NCBI RefSeq assembly: GCF_002159335.1
Contig: NZ_NFHP01000003.1
Location: forward strand, 186,001-250,000
From: Collinsella sp. An7
GTDB lineage: Bacteria > Actinomycetota > Coriobacteriia > Coriobacteriales > Coriobacteriaceae
Length of the DNA stretch: 64,000 bases
Reading direction: 5' to 3'
Part shown: positions 10,033 through 20,338 of the stretch, one piece after another
Layout: every line of letters starts with the position of its first letter
How positions within the stretch are numbered: the stretch's first letter is position 1
Position numbers and translations under genes: made by a program
The notes under the pieces: model-generated
Told to the model about the DNA's origin: nothing
Seen by the model: the letters and a program-made list of their open reading frames with translations, nothing else
Databases searched by the model: none

Positions 10033-10314
10033 CTACGCTTCCGCCGCCCGATGACCGAGCGCATCCTCATAGCGCTCATGGTTGTAGGAGATATCGCCGT
10101 CGACGATCTCCTCCATTGCCATGGAGATGGTGTCCTCGCCCGAGACGGCAACGGTGATGTCGTCCACGTCCATCACAGCAAGCACGCGGTTGTGCTGACC
10201 GCGGAGCATGCTGTTGATGTCACAGGCACGCTTGGACGCAACCGCCGCAAGCAGGAAACGGTTGTTATCGGTCTTATCGAGCAGGCTGTCGATAGCCGGA
10301 TCTACAACAGACAT
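10033..10314 (-). CDS. rpoZ: RNA polymerase omega subunit
   Basis: The 93-residue product (MSVVDPAIDSLLDKTDNNRF...) carries the omega fold: DSLLDKTDNNRFLLAAVASKRACDINSMLRG matches the conserved helix that latches onto beta prime. The acidic tail after residue 45 is typical of actinobacterial omegas. The frame is open further upstream, but ATG 10314 gives the family start. It follows gmk by 4 bp, the classic gmk-rpoZ pair. Confidence 0.93.
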   Translation of the reverse strand: MSVVDPAIDSLLDKTDNNRFLLAAVASKRACDINSMLRGQHNRVLAVMDVDDITVAVSGEDTISMAMEEIVDGDISYNHERYEDALGHRAAEA

Positions 10315-10318
10315 GGCC

Positions 10319-10888
10319 TTAGTTCCTTTCGTGCTTCTTGATGATGCGAACAAGCTCAGTCGTCGCCTCGTCGAGGTCGTCGTTGATGAGCACCTCGTCG
10401 TAGCGATCGGCAAAGGCCAGCTCGCGCTGAGCGGTTGCAAGGCGCACCTCGACCACCTCGGGCGTCTCGGTCCCGCGCCCGATCAGGCGCTCGCGGAGAA
10501 CTTCATCCGAGGGCGGCTTGATGAAGATGAGCACGGCTTCGGGGAACCGCTCCTTAACCTGGAGCGCACCCTGCACGTCAATCTCCAAGATAAGCGACGT
10601 TCCGGCGGCAAGCTTGGACTCAACCTCGCTTACAAGGGTGCCATAGCAGTTACCAAAAACGTTCGCCCACTCAACGAACTCCCCCGCCGCAACGCGCCGC
10701 TCAAAGTCCTCGACCGTGAGGAAGTGGTAATTCACCCCATCGACCTCGCCGGGACGCGGAGAGCGCGTGGTAGCCGAAACCGTCAGGCCCAGACCAGGAA
10801 GCTCCTTGCGCACACGCGCCACAAGCGTACCCTTGCCTGCACCTGACGGTCCCGAGATGACGAAGAGTTTAGACGTCAACCGGCTCAC
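10319..10888 (-). CDS. gmk: Guanylate kinase
   Basis: The 189-residue enzyme phosphorylates GMP to GDP with ATP. The P-loop GPSGAGKGT lies at about residues 13-21, the GMP-binding region VSATTRSPRPGEVDGVNYHF follows, and EWANVFGNCYGT and DVQGALQVKE complete the signature. The start is GTG 10888, directly abutting the TAA stop of mihF, so its translation depends on coupling. Immediately downstream is rpoZ. The gmk-rpoZ-mihF cluster is common in Actinomycetota. Confidence 0.97.
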   Translation of the reverse strand: MSRLTSKLFVISGPSGAGKGTLVARVRKELPGLGLTVSATTRSPRPGEVDGVNYHFLTVEDFERRVAAGEFVEWANVFGNCYGTLVSEVESKLAAGTSLILEIDVQGALQVKERFPEAVLIFIKPPSDEVLRERLIGRGTETPEVVEVRLATAQRELAFADRYDEVLINDDLDEATTELVRIIKKHERN

Positions 10889-11197
10889 TTACTTGGTGAG
10901 CGCTTCGAGCAGCTGCTCGCGCTGACGAACGCCGAGGCCCTGGACACGGCGCGTGGCGGAGATACCCAGCTCGTCCATGATCTTGGCGGCCTTGGCCTTG
11001 CCGTAGCCCGGGAGCGACTCGATGAGGGTGGAGACCTTCATGCGAGACGCGATCGGATCGTCGGAGTTAAGCACGGAGTCGAGGGAAACCTCGCCCTTCT
11101 TGATTTTCTCGCGGAGCTCGGCACGAGCATGACGGGCGGCTGCTGCCTTCTCGAGAGCGGCCTTGCGCTGCTCATCGGTGAGCTGAGGAAGCGCCAT
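10889..11197 (-). CDS. mihF: Integration host factor, actinobacterial type (MihF)
   Basis: The 102-residue basic protein (MALPQLTDEQRKAALEKAAAAR...) has the S13-like helix-two-turn-helix segment VSTLIESLPGYGKAKAAKIM, followed by ISATRRVQGLGVRQREQLLEAL, the diagnostic end of mycobacterial IHF. It binds DNA as a monomer, compacts the nucleoid and was found as the host factor for phage L5 integration. The ATG at 11197 has GGAGG five nt upstream. It is the first gene of an operon with gmk, rpoZ and thiI, with a promoter at 11282-11310. Its presence matters because the same chromosome carries an integrated phage. Confidence 0.94.
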   Translation of the reverse strand: MALPQLTDEQRKAALEKAAAARHARAELREKIKKGEVSLDSVLNSDDPIASRMKVSTLIESLPGYGKAKAAKIMDELGISATRRVQGLGVRQREQLLEALTK

Positions 11198-11281
11198 GTG
11201 AACCTCCAAATGACTTGGTTAACAAACGAATTAGCTGGCTGAATGCCATAAAACCGCACGTCAGCCAATGACCGGATACAT

Positions 11282-11310
11282 ACCTTAGACGAACCCCGGG
11301 CAAAGTTCAA
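11282..11310 (-). promoter_or_regulatory. Promoter of mihF-gmk-rpoZ-thiI
   Basis: On the minus strand TTGAAC (11305-11310) and TAAGGT (11282-11287) are separated by 17 bp, a good match to the housekeeping -35/-10 pattern. Transcription would start near 11275 and leave a leader of about 80 nt before mihF. Confidence 0.6.
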
Positions 11311-11337
11311 GCGCACGGTGGACAAAAATGCCCGGTA

Positions 11338-11409
11338 GACGCACCCGCTCCATAGAACCTGCGCGAAAGGCGCAGGTAGCGGCCGTGCCGACGAGGGTGC
11401 GGGTGCGTC
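11338..11409. repeat. Nested inverted repeat after pyrF
   Basis: Outer arms GACGCACCCGC (11338-11348) and GCGGGTGCGTC (11399-11409) are perfect; inside lies ACCTGCGC/GCGCAGGT (11357-11364 with 11370-11377, loop GAAAG). It begins 9 bp past the pyrF stop and may end that operon, although no T-run follows. The outer arm resembles the ACGCACCCG core of the large repeat at 21899-21968. Confidence 0.65.
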
Positions 11410-11417
11410 AAGAAAGG

Positions 11418-12140
11418 CTAGACCCCCTCCACAAGCTCCTGAACGATCGCCTCAAAGGCGGCAACGGGGTCGTCTGCCTCGGTGATGGGCCGTCCGATGA
11501 CGAGGTGGCTCGCGCCAGCCTCGATGGCGGCAACCGGAGTGGCCACGCGCGACTGATCGCCGATTGCAGCCCCGGCGGGACGAACGCCCGGGGTCACGAT
11601 GAGGGCATCGGGGCCCAGCAGCTCGCGCATGCGCGCCGCCTCCTGTGGCGAGCACACCACGCCGTCGATTCCGTTGGCAGCAGCAAGGCGAGCCAGCCGG
11701 TCAACCTGCTCGGCCACGGGAGCCTCGACGCCCACCTGGGCGAGCGTCTCTTGGTTCATGCTCGTGAGCACGGTGATGGCCACGAGCTTGGGGCGCTCGG
11801 TGCGAACCTCGCCGGCAGCCTCGGCGCCCTCCCGGCAAGCGGCGAGCATGGCAGCGCCACCCGCACCGTGCACCGACAAGAGGTCGGCGCCCGCAATGCC
11901 CGCCGACTCGGCGGCACCGCGAACCTGATGCGGGATATCGTGGAGCTTAAGGTCGAGGAAGACCTTAAAGCCGCGCTTCTTAAACTCTTGCACGATCTCG
12001 GGGCCCGCGAGGTAGTAGAGCGTCATGCCCACCTTGAGCCACGTCGCATGGCCCTTGAGCGCCTCGGAGAGCGCCATTGCCTCGTCGTAGCCGCAATCGA
12101 GTGCGACGATGATGCGGTCGCGCGCCTCGGTATCTAGCAT
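11418..12140 (-). CDS. pyrF: Orotidine 5'-phosphate decarboxylase
   Basis: The 240-residue TIM-barrel enzyme makes UMP from OMP, the last step of pyrimidine synthesis. The active-site motif DLKLHDIP (Asp-Lys-x-x-Asp catalytic set) lies at about residues 60-67, the N-terminal IIVALDCGY and LKVGM segments bind substrate, and VTPGVRPAGAA and LVIGRPITEADDP form the phosphate gripper. ATG 12140 overlaps the pyrD stop (ATGCTAG), so it is coupled to pyrD. The frame is open upstream but those residues belong to pyrD. Confidence 0.96.
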   Translation of the reverse strand: MLDTEARDRIIVALDCGYDEAMALSEALKGHATWLKVGMTLYYLAGPEIVQEFKKRGFKVFLDLKLHDIPHQVRGAAESAGIAGADLLSVHGAGGAAMLAACREGAEAAGEVRTERPKLVAITVLTSMNQETLAQVGVEAPVAEQVDRLARLAAANGIDGVVCSPQEAARMRELLGPDALIVTPGVRPAGAAIGDQSRVATPVAAIEAGASHLVIGRPITEADDPVAAFEAIVQELVEGV

Positions 12141-13057
12141 TCGAAGGCTCCAATCAGCTCGGAGATGCTTGCAACACCCTGGCTCTCGGCCCAAGCCTCG
12201 AGCTCGGCGAGGATGCGCACCGCAGCATCGGGCTCGGCAAAGCTCGCCATGCCGACCGACACCGCAGAGGCGCCGGCAAGGATAAACTCAGCGGCCTCCT
12301 CGCCCGTGGTAACGCCGCCCACGCCGCAAACTGGGATGTCCACCGCGTTGGCGACCTCCCAGACCATGCGAACCGCGATCGGGTGGAGCAGCGGACCGGA
12401 AAGTCCGCCCGTGGGCTTGGAAAGCTTTGAGCGACGCGTGTGCACATCGATTGCCATACCGGGGATGGAGTTGATGACCGTGAGGCCATCGGCGCCCTCG
12501 GCCTCAAGCGCGCGGGCAATCTCGGGCAGGCGGACGGGAGCCATCTTAACGAGCAGCGGCCGCTTGGTGATGGGTCGGCAGGCGCGCATGACCTCGGCAG
12601 CACCCTCGGGGGTGGAGCCGGCAGCGGCACCACCCGCATCGATGTTAGGGCAGCTCACGTTAAGCTCAAAGGCCGAGGCCCAGGGGCAGAGCTCCTCGAA
12701 GAGCTCGAGCGCGGCGACATACTCCGCCGTGGAGTGCCCAGCAACCTGGCAGATGACGCGCGTGCCCTTGGCAGCGAGATCGGCCAAAAAGTCACCCGAC
12801 TCCGCAACCATGCCGCGAACGCCCGGGTTCTGGAGGCCGACGGAGTTCATCATGCCGCCCTTGACCTCGGTCATGCGGGGCTTGGGGTTACCCGGCCACG
12901 GCTCAGCGGCGCAACCCTTGGTGGTGATGGCACCGAGCGTGGAGACGTCGAAGAAGTTCTGGAACTGCCACCCAAAGCCAAAGGTACCCGAGGCGGTGTT
13001 GATGGGGTTCTTAAGGTGCATGCCGGCAAAGTCGACAGCCATATCTACGCGGCTCAC
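12134..13057 (-). CDS. pyrD: Dihydroorotate dehydrogenase, class 1B catalytic subunit
   Basis: The 307-residue FMN barrel oxidises dihydroorotate to orotate. The catalytic cysteine is in NVSCPNIDAGG (about residue 135), as in class 1B enzymes, and NPINTASGTFGFG and the C-terminal GVGGVTTGEEAAEFILAGAS bind FMN. Class 1B enzymes pass electrons to NAD+ through PyrK, which is the next gene upstream and overlaps it by 4 bp (ATGA). It ends within the pyrF start. Cytoplasmic and NAD-linked, unlike the membrane-bound class 2 type. Confidence 0.96.
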   Translation of the reverse strand: MSRVDMAVDFAGMHLKNPINTASGTFGFGWQFQNFFDVSTLGAITTKGCAAEPWPGNPKPRMTEVKGGMMNSVGLQNPGVRGMVAESGDFLADLAAKGTRVICQVAGHSTAEYVAALELFEELCPWASAFELNVSCPNIDAGGAAAGSTPEGAAEVMRACRPITKRPLLVKMAPVRLPEIARALEAEGADGLTVINSIPGMAIDVHTRRSKLSKPTGGLSGPLLHPIAVRMVWEVANAVDIPVCGVGGVTTGEEAAEFILAGASAVSVGMASFAEPDAAVRILAELEAWAESQGVASISELIGAFEC

Positions 13058-13851
13058 CAGACGACCTCCTTTGCATCAAAGACGGGGCCGCACATGCAGG
13101 CGCCCTTCATGCCACCCGTGGTCTCGACGGCGCACGTGGCGCACGCGCCAAAACCGCAGCTCATCATGCGCTCCACCGATGCCTCGCAGGAAACGCCCGC
13201 GTGCGCGGCCGCAGCGGAGACCTTGGCCATCATGGGCTCGGGACCGCAGGTTGCAACGTAGTCGAAGGTATCACCCTCGAGCTCGAGCACCCGCTCGGCC
13301 GCATCGGTCACAAAGCCGTGATAGCCGGCGGAGCCATCGTCGGTTGCGATGGAGATGACCGGCGAGCCGGCCTCCTCAAACTCATGCTCACCCACCAGCG
13401 TATCGGCCGTGGCAGCGCCGATGCACACCGTATAGGGAATGCCCTTCTGGGCAAGCTCGCGCGCAAGGCACAGCACTGGCGGTACGCCGATACCGCCCGC
13501 CACAAGAAGGGCGCGGCGGCAGCCCTCGGGAATCGTCCAGCCATGGCCACCCGGGCCAAGAACCGTGGTGGAGTCGCCGGGCTGCATGCGGGAGAGGCGC
13601 TCGGTGCCCTCGCCCACTACGGCGTACCAGATATCGATGGTGCCGGCCTCTGCGTCGGCCGCCGCATACGAAAGTGGAATGCGCAGAAGGCTCATGGCGT
13701 TGCCCGGAACGGCAATGTTGACAAACTGGCCGGGCTCAAGCCCCGAGGCAAGGGCGGGGGCGCTGATGCGCAGGGCAAAGACATCCCGCGCGATGGGCTC
13801 GTTGGCGACGACCGTGCAGTCGTGCACCCGAGCAGGCGAAGGTGTTGGCAT
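13054..13851 (-). CDS. pyrK: Dihydroorotate dehydrogenase electron-transfer subunit
   Basis: The 265-residue protein has an FAD-binding barrel (FALRISAP, GQFVNIAVP, LRIPLSYA), an NAD-binding domain (LLVAGGIGVPPVLCLAREL) and a C-terminal 2Fe-2S cluster region with cysteines in MSCGFGACATCAVET and GACMCGPVF. It passes electrons from PyrD's FMN to NAD+. ATG 13851 (MPTPSPAR) is behind AGGAG; the frame continues upstream without family similarity. It overlaps pyrD by 4 bp. The 117-bp gap to pyrC holds nothing evident. Confidence 0.95.
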   Translation of the reverse strand: MPTPSPARVHDCTVVANEPIARDVFALRISAPALASGLEPGQFVNIAVPGNAMSLLRIPLSYAAADAEAGTIDIWYAVVGEGTERLSRMQPGDSTTVLGPGGHGWTIPEGCRRALLVAGGIGVPPVLCLARELAQKGIPYTVCIGAATADTLVGEHEFEEAGSPVISIATDDGSAGYHGFVTDAAERVLELEGDTFDYVATCGPEPMMAKVSAAAAHAGVSCEASVERMMSCGFGACATCAVETTGGMKGACMCGPVFDAKEVVW

Positions 13852-13968
13852 AGGACTCCTCTCATCGGCTGACGGTGCGGACGCAACTGTCAGCCATCTT
13901 GCGCCGGCATCACCCGGCATGGTCCCTGAGGGCCGGCGGGCACCGATCGCGCCCGCCGGCCCGATTGA

Positions 13969-15244
13969 CTAGCAGACCTGACCGTTGCGAAGCGTCACGC
14001 GACCGCCCACAAAGACGTCCGTGGCGCGGCCGGTAACCGATACGCCGTCAAAGCCGCAGTTGCGCGCCTTGGACTCATAGCCGTCGGCACCAATGGTCCA
14101 GGTGACCTCGGGGTCAAAGACCGTGATATCGGCGAGCGAGCCGGCCTCGATGCGTACGGGCTCGAGCCCAAGGATACGACGCGGGTTGACACTCATGAGG
14201 TCGACCATGCGGCCGTAATCGATGACACCCGGCTTAACGAGGTTGGTGATGATGAGTGCGAGCGAGCACTCGATCCCCGTCATGCCAAAGGGTGCAAGCT
14301 CAAACTCCCGAGACTTCTCCCAGTCGGCGTGTGGCGCGTGATCGGTCACGATAGCGTCGACCGTGCCATCGGTCACACCAGCGCGGAGCGCGGCGGCGTC
14401 CTCTGCAGTGCGCAGCGGAGGGTTGACCTTGAAATTGGTATTGAACGTCTCGTCGATGCACTCGTCGGTGAGGAAGAGATGATGCGGCGTGGCCTCGCAG
14501 GTAACGGGAAGACCCTCAGCCTTGGCCTCGCGAACCATCTCGAGACCGCGAGCCGTCGAGATGTGCTGGATGTGGAGCTTAGCCCCGGTGAGGCGCGCCA
14601 CGGCGATGTCGCGAGCGATCTGAATCTCCTCGCCCTCCGCCGGCCAGCCGAGAAGGCCGCGCTTGGTGGAAACGGGGCCCTCGTTGATCTGGCCCTCGCC
14701 CACGAGGTCCTCGTCCTGGCAGTGGCTCATAAAGACCTTGCCGAACATCTTGCCGTAGTCCATGCAGCGGCGGAGCATGCCCGCGCCCTGGATACCGCGG
14801 CCGTCATCGGTGAAGGCCACCGCACCGTGCGCGACCATGTCGCCCATCTCGGAGATGATCTCGCCCTTGAGGCCCTTGGTCATAGCACCCGAGGGAAAGA
14901 CCCGGCAGTGTCCCTCGCGTTCGGCCACCGAGCGAACATACTCCACCACGGTGCCATTGTCGGTCACAGGGTTGGTGTTGGGCATCGAGCAGACGCCGGT
15001 CATACCGCCCTTGGCCGCGGCACGCGTCTCGGACGCGATGGTCGCCTTGTGCTCAAAGCCGGGCTCGCGCAGGTGCACGTGCATGTCCACCAGACCGGGC
15101 ACCAGGTACTTGCCGGCAAGGTCGATGACCTCGGCGCCCTCAGGCGCCTCAAGGCTCTCCCCCACCTGGGCGATGCGCTCGCCCTCAACCAGAACGTCGG
15201 CAACACCGTCGAGCCCCAGCGCAGGGTCGACGACATGGGCACCC

Positions 15245-15261
<17 letters not shown>
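13969..15261 (-). CDS. pyrC: Dihydroorotase
   Basis: The 430-residue amidohydrolase closes carbamoyl aspartate to dihydroorotate. It is a class I enzyme: zinc ligands in DMHVHLREPG, in LHIQHIST and in DAIVTDHAPH, and the substrate loop CSMPNTNPVTD. The C-terminal RILGLEPVRIEAGSLADITVFDPE is typical. ATG 15261 (MALLLKG) has GGGAGG eight nt upstream and lies inside the last codons of pyrB, a 17-bp overlap that couples the two. Confidence 0.96.
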
Positions 15262-16925
<1,664 letters not shown>

Positions 16926-17070
16926 CACAAAGCCGCGACGCAGGGGCGGGGCCAAGATGATACGACCCACGAGGCCATCACTTCTCTGACAACCTTTCAA
17001 GATATTGACCCAGCGAAGCACGACCGGCTCGCGGCTGGCGGACCGGAAGAACGGAGGTGCGTAATTGTGG

Positions 17071-17182
17071 GGTGGCTCGCCCCGCATGTCCTCCGGGGCG
17101 AATTCAGAGCTCGTGCACGCATCGAGTACATGCCTGCCGCACGGCGAAGCTGAGCCCCGGAGGACATGCGGGGCGAGCCACC
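17071..17182. repeat. 29-bp perfect inverted repeat
   Basis: Arms at 17071-17099 and 17154-17182 are perfect reverse complements over 29 bp (starting GGTGGCTCGCCCCGCATG) and flank a 54-bp centre. The right arm ends 8 bp before the glycosyltransferase stop codon. Its sequence is unrelated to the palindromes at 4232 or 20339. No T-run follows, so it is not a classical terminator. Confidence 0.85.
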
Positions 17183-17189
17183 AGTAGGG

Positions 17190-18266
17190 TTAGGCAGACC
17201 CTTTCCTACCCTTGAGCACCCCCAGGCGCGAGAGGGCGTAGCGGAGGCCATTTACGCGCCACGTATAGAAAAACTCCCGCACGAGGTACCATAGGTGTGG
17301 CCAGCTAGAAAACGGCCGGGGTTCATATCCCGTCAGGCGGAAGTACCGCTCCTTGGCGGCGTTGGTCAGGCAGTCCATCTGGGCGATCACATCGGGATCC
17401 ATCCGGCGCATGGTGGCCACGATGCGCTCGCGCATCTCGGGCTCCTCAAGGTGTCCACGCCCGATGGCCAAGCCGCAATGGCGCATGCCCATACGGTCGA
17501 GCGCGGCCTCGATGCCCTTGTCGTGCTCACCGAGAGCATCGAGAATGTCGCGCATGTCGTTCCAACGCGTGAGGGCGATGTCGGCCGTATCGCCGCAGGA
17601 GCTCGCCCCGGGACGGCGATCGCGGTAGCAGTAGAAGCACTCGTCGATGTAGACGATGCGCCGGGCGCGTGCGAGCGTGTCGATCATAAAGGGGTTATCC
17701 ACCCACCCGGCACCCGGGCACTCGACCAGCCGGATGCCGAACTCGTCGAGGAAGCTCCTCAGGTACAACGCCGTCCAGATGCTCGGATGATGCTGGATAA
17801 GACGCGGTGCGTCCTTGAGCGTAAAGGGTTGCTTGCGCACGTGGATACGCTTGTAGTAGGTGTTGCGGCAGAAGAGCTCGTCGGGAGTATCCGGGTCCTG
17901 AATGCGCCAGTAGGCGGACTTAACCACGTCGGGCTTCTCGGCAAAGGTGCGCGCAAAGGCGATGAGTCGGTCGTACATGTGCGGTTTAACAAAGTCGTCC
18001 GGCTCCACGATAGCGATGTACTCGCCCGTCGACTCGGCGATTCCGCGGTTTACCGAGGCGCCGTAGCCCTGATTCTCCTTGTCGATCACCCGGATGCGCG
18101 GATCGCGCGCAGCGTGCTCCTGCATAATGGCGAGCGATCCATCGGTCGAGCCGTCGTTGACCGCGATGATCTCGAGGGAGACCTCGTTGTTCTGCTCTAC
18201 GCTCGTGAGGCACTGATCGAGGTAGTCCTCGACGTTGTAAACGGGGATGATGACCGAGACGTCCAT
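17190..18266 (-). CDS. Family 2 glycosyltransferase
   Basis: The 358-residue protein begins with the GT-A fold signature MDVSVIIPVYNVEDYLDQCL, followed by IIAVNDGSTDGS (nucleotide-sugar binding), NQGYGASVNRGI and the metal-binding VEPDDF at about residues 91-96. There is no obvious signal peptide or membrane segment, so it acts on the cytoplasmic face. It lies 9 bp after an ABC transporter ATPase gene and probably builds the cell-surface glycan which that transporter exports. Donor and acceptor sugars cannot be told from sequence. Confidence 0.88.
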   Translation of the reverse strand: MDVSVIIPVYNVEDYLDQCLTSVEQNNEVSLEIIAVNDGSTDGSLAIMQEHAARDPRIRVIDKENQGYGASVNRGIAESTGEYIAIVEPDDFVKPHMYDRLIAFARTFAEKPDVVKSAYWRIQDPDTPDELFCRNTYYKRIHVRKQPFTLKDAPRLIQHHPSIWTALYLRSFLDEFGIRLVECPGAGWVDNPFMIDTLARARRIVYIDECFYCYRDRRPGASSCGDTADIALTRWNDMRDILDALGEHDKGIEAALDRMGMRHCGLAIGRGHLEEPEMRERIVATMRRMDPDVIAQMDCLTNAAKERYFRLTGYEPRPFSSWPHLWYLVREFFYTWRVNGLRYALSRLGVLKGRKGSA

Positions 18267-18275
18267 GCACTCCCC

Positions 18276-19064
18276 CTACGCAAACTGGTTGCGGTAGGCC
18301 TGGCAGACCTCGTCGACGGGACCGTCCATGCGCAGGTCGCCCTTCTCGATCCACACGGCGCGTTGGCAGATGCGCTCGACCTGCTCGATCGAGTGACTTA
18401 CAAAGAGCACCGTCACATCGCCCGACTCGATGAAGTGCTGAATGCGCTCCTCGCACTTCTGCTGGAAGAACACGTCGCCCACCGAGAGCGTCTCATCCAC
18501 GATGAGGATGTCAGGCTCGGTGATGGTGGCGATGGCAAAAGCGATGCGCGCGACCATACCGCTCGAGTAATTCTTGAGGGGCATGTCCACAAAGTCGCGG
18601 AGCTCGGCAAACTCAACGATCTCGTCAAACTTGGAATCGATGAACTTCTTGGTGTAGCCCAAAAGCGCGCCGTTGAGATAGATGTTCTCGCGCGCGGTGA
18701 GCTCCATGTCAAAGCCGGCACCGAGCTCGATGAGCGGCGCGATGTTGCCGCGCACGGTGCAGGAGCCCTCACTCGGCTCGAGCACGCCAGCGATGATCTT
18801 GAGCATCGTGGACTTGCCGGAGCCGTTGGTGCCCACAAGACCCACCACGTCGCCCCGCTTGACCTTAAACGAGACGTGCTTGAGCGCGCGGAACTCCGAG
18901 AAGAAGAGCTCGCGGCGCATGAGCTTGATGAAGTACTCCTTGAGGTTGTTGAGCTGCTCGGAGGCCATGTTGAAGATCATGGTGACGTCGTCGACCTCGA
19001 TGGCGTACTCGCCGGCGGCGGCAGGCGTGTTGTACTGACGATAGATTCCCGTGGGAGCGGCCAT
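18276..19064 (-). CDS. ABC transporter ATPase for surface polysaccharide export (TagH/Wzt type)
   Basis: The 262-residue ATPase has Walker A GTNGSGKST (about residues 66-74), the signature NYSSGMVARIAFA and Walker B ILIVDETLSVGD. The sequence pattern (FRALKHVSFKVKRGDVVGLVG; ENIYLNGALLGYTKKFI) is that of the TagH/Wzt/RfbB subfamily, which exports teichoic acids and O-antigen-like chains. It lacks the extra C-terminal carbohydrate-binding domain of Wzt. It sits between the permease and glycosyltransferase genes in one operon. Confidence 0.92.
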   Translation of the reverse strand: MAAPTGIYRQYNTPAAAGEYAIEVDDVTMIFNMASEQLNNLKEYFIKLMRRELFFSEFRALKHVSFKVKRGDVVGLVGTNGSGKSTMLKIIAGVLEPSEGSCTVRGNIAPLIELGAGFDMELTARENIYLNGALLGYTKKFIDSKFDEIVEFAELRDFVDMPLKNYSSGMVARIAFAIATITEPDILIVDETLSVGDVFFQQKCEERIQHFIESGDVTVLFVSHSIEQVERICQRAVWIEKGDLRMDGPVDEVCQAYRNQFA

Positions 19065-19134
19065 GGTGCGTCCTTATCTCAAACCGGGTGAACGGGGTTG
19101 GCGGCAGAAGCCGTCGGGTGCGCGCGGGGCGCGG

Positions 19135-19953
19135 CTAGATGTAGAGGATGAACTTGTGCTCGGTCTTGCGGAAGACGATGATGCCGAACACGAGCATCAC
19201 CACGGCCCACACCGTGCAGAGCGCAAGAATGCCCAGCGAGGGGTTCTGCTGCCAGAGCACGATATCGCGCATGAAGGTGACGAAGCCGTACATGGGGTTG
19301 GCCTTGACGATCGCGAGGGTCCATGAAGGCGCCCCGCGGTCGAGGAGCATCTGGAAGTCCCAGAAGACCGGCGTGATGTAGTTCCATGCGGTAAGCACGA
19401 CGCTCCAGAGGTGAATGACGTCGCGGAAGAAGACCGTGGCGGCCGAGAGCACAAGACCGATACCGATGCAGAAGACCATGAGGAGACCCAGGCAGACGGG
19501 CAACCAGATGATGTGCCAGGTGGGGACCACGCGGAACCAAAGCATGACGATGGCAACCGCGATGAGCGAGAAGGCAAAGTTGACGAGGGCAAAGAGAATC
19601 TTCTGCACTGGGAAGACAAAGCGGTCGATCTTGACCTTCTTGAGCAACGGTGCGGCGTCCAAGATAGAGGTAACAGCCTTGCTCGTGGAGTCGCTCATAA
19701 GCGAATAGGTGATGTTGCCGAGGATAAGGTAGAGCGGGAAGTTCTCGATATTGGAACCGAGAAGCGTCGAGAAGACGATGCTCATGACGACCATCATAAG
19801 CAGCGGGTTGAGCACGCTCCACGCCACGCCCAAGAAGCTTCTGCGGTACTTGATCTTAAAATCCTTGGTGACGAGCTGCTTGAGAACGAACAGGTCCTTC
19901 TCGAAGTCGTTCCGCGCGTGCGAGACGAACGTGCCTTCTGTCGTGTCTGCCAC
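19135..19953 (-). CDS. ABC transporter permease for surface polysaccharide export (TagG/Wzm type)
   Basis: The ABC2-type permease has six hydrophobic segments (for example LLMMVVMSIVFSTLLG and VVMLVFGIIVFR) after a cytoplasmic amphipathic start KDLFVLKQLVTKDFKIKYR, the hallmark of polysaccharide exporters, and ends HKFILYI. I choose GTG 19953 (VADTTEGTF), giving 272 residues, because GAGGAG lies 6 nt upstream; ATG 19992 is an alternative. The frame continues upstream over the tRNA-Asn gene, which cannot be coding. It pairs with the ATPase gene 70 bp downstream. Confidence 0.9.
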   Translation of the reverse strand: MADTTEGTFVSHARNDFEKDLFVLKQLVTKDFKIKYRRSFLGVAWSVLNPLLMMVVMSIVFSTLLGSNIENFPLYLILGNITYSLMSDSTSKAVTSILDAAPLLKKVKIDRFVFPVQKILFALVNFAFSLIAVAIVMLWFRVVPTWHIIWLPVCLGLLMVFCIGIGLVLSAATVFFRDVIHLWSVVLTAWNYITPVFWDFQMLLDRGAPSWTLAIVKANPMYGFVTFMRDIVLWQQNPSLGILALCTVWAVVMLVFGIIVFRKTEHKFILYI

Positions 19954-20024
19954 TGACGGCTCCTCTAAAACCGGGGATAAGTCGCTCTGCATTCTAACAC
20001 ACCCCAAAATTTTGAAATTTCTAC

Positions 20025-20052
20025 TTGCCATCCGCCACGACTTCTGTATACT
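20025..20052 (+). promoter_or_regulatory. Promoter of tRNA-Asn
   Basis: TTGCCA (20025-20030) and TATACT (20047-20052) are separated by 16 bp, 29 bp before the mature tRNA start. The same region also carries, on the other strand, the 5' flank of the export permease gene. Confidence 0.7.
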
Positions 20053-20081
20053 AATCACTGTTGCTTGAGAGCAGCCAACAT

Positions 20082-20156
20082 TCCTCGGTAGCTCAATGGT
20101 AGAGCACGCGGCTGTTAACCGCGCTGTTGTAGGTTCGAGTCCTACCCGGGGAGCCA
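20082..20156 (+). tRNA. tRNA-Asn (anticodon GTT)
   Basis: The 75-nt cloverleaf is complete: acceptor TCCTCGG pairs with CCGGGGA (one G-T pair), D-arm GCTC/GAGC, anticodon stem CGCGG/CCGCG with loop CTGTTAA (anticodon GTT), T-arm GTAGG/CCTAC with loop TTCGAGT. The 3' CCA is encoded. It is one of only two plus-strand genes in the window, divergent from the polysaccharide export operon, and is followed by its own terminator. Confidence 0.97.
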
Positions 20157-20168
20157 TTGATTTCCTGA

Positions 20169-20188
20169 CCCGCCTCCGGCGGGTTTTT
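20169..20188 (+). terminator. Intrinsic terminator of tRNA-Asn
   Basis: CCCGCC-TCC-GGCGGG (20169-20183) is followed by TTTTTCTTT, starting 13 bp after the tRNA end. Confidence 0.9.
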
Positions 20189-20338
20189 CTTTAAAGAGCA
20201 GCATTTGACGCAGTGCGTTATCCGCAAGGCGTTATCCACGTGCTCTTGATTGCCGCGAGCGTCACGAACCCACTGCGATTCTTTTGCGCTCATGACCTTG
20301 CTCTACGGTCTGGAAACCGTTCGGGAACCACTTAACAG

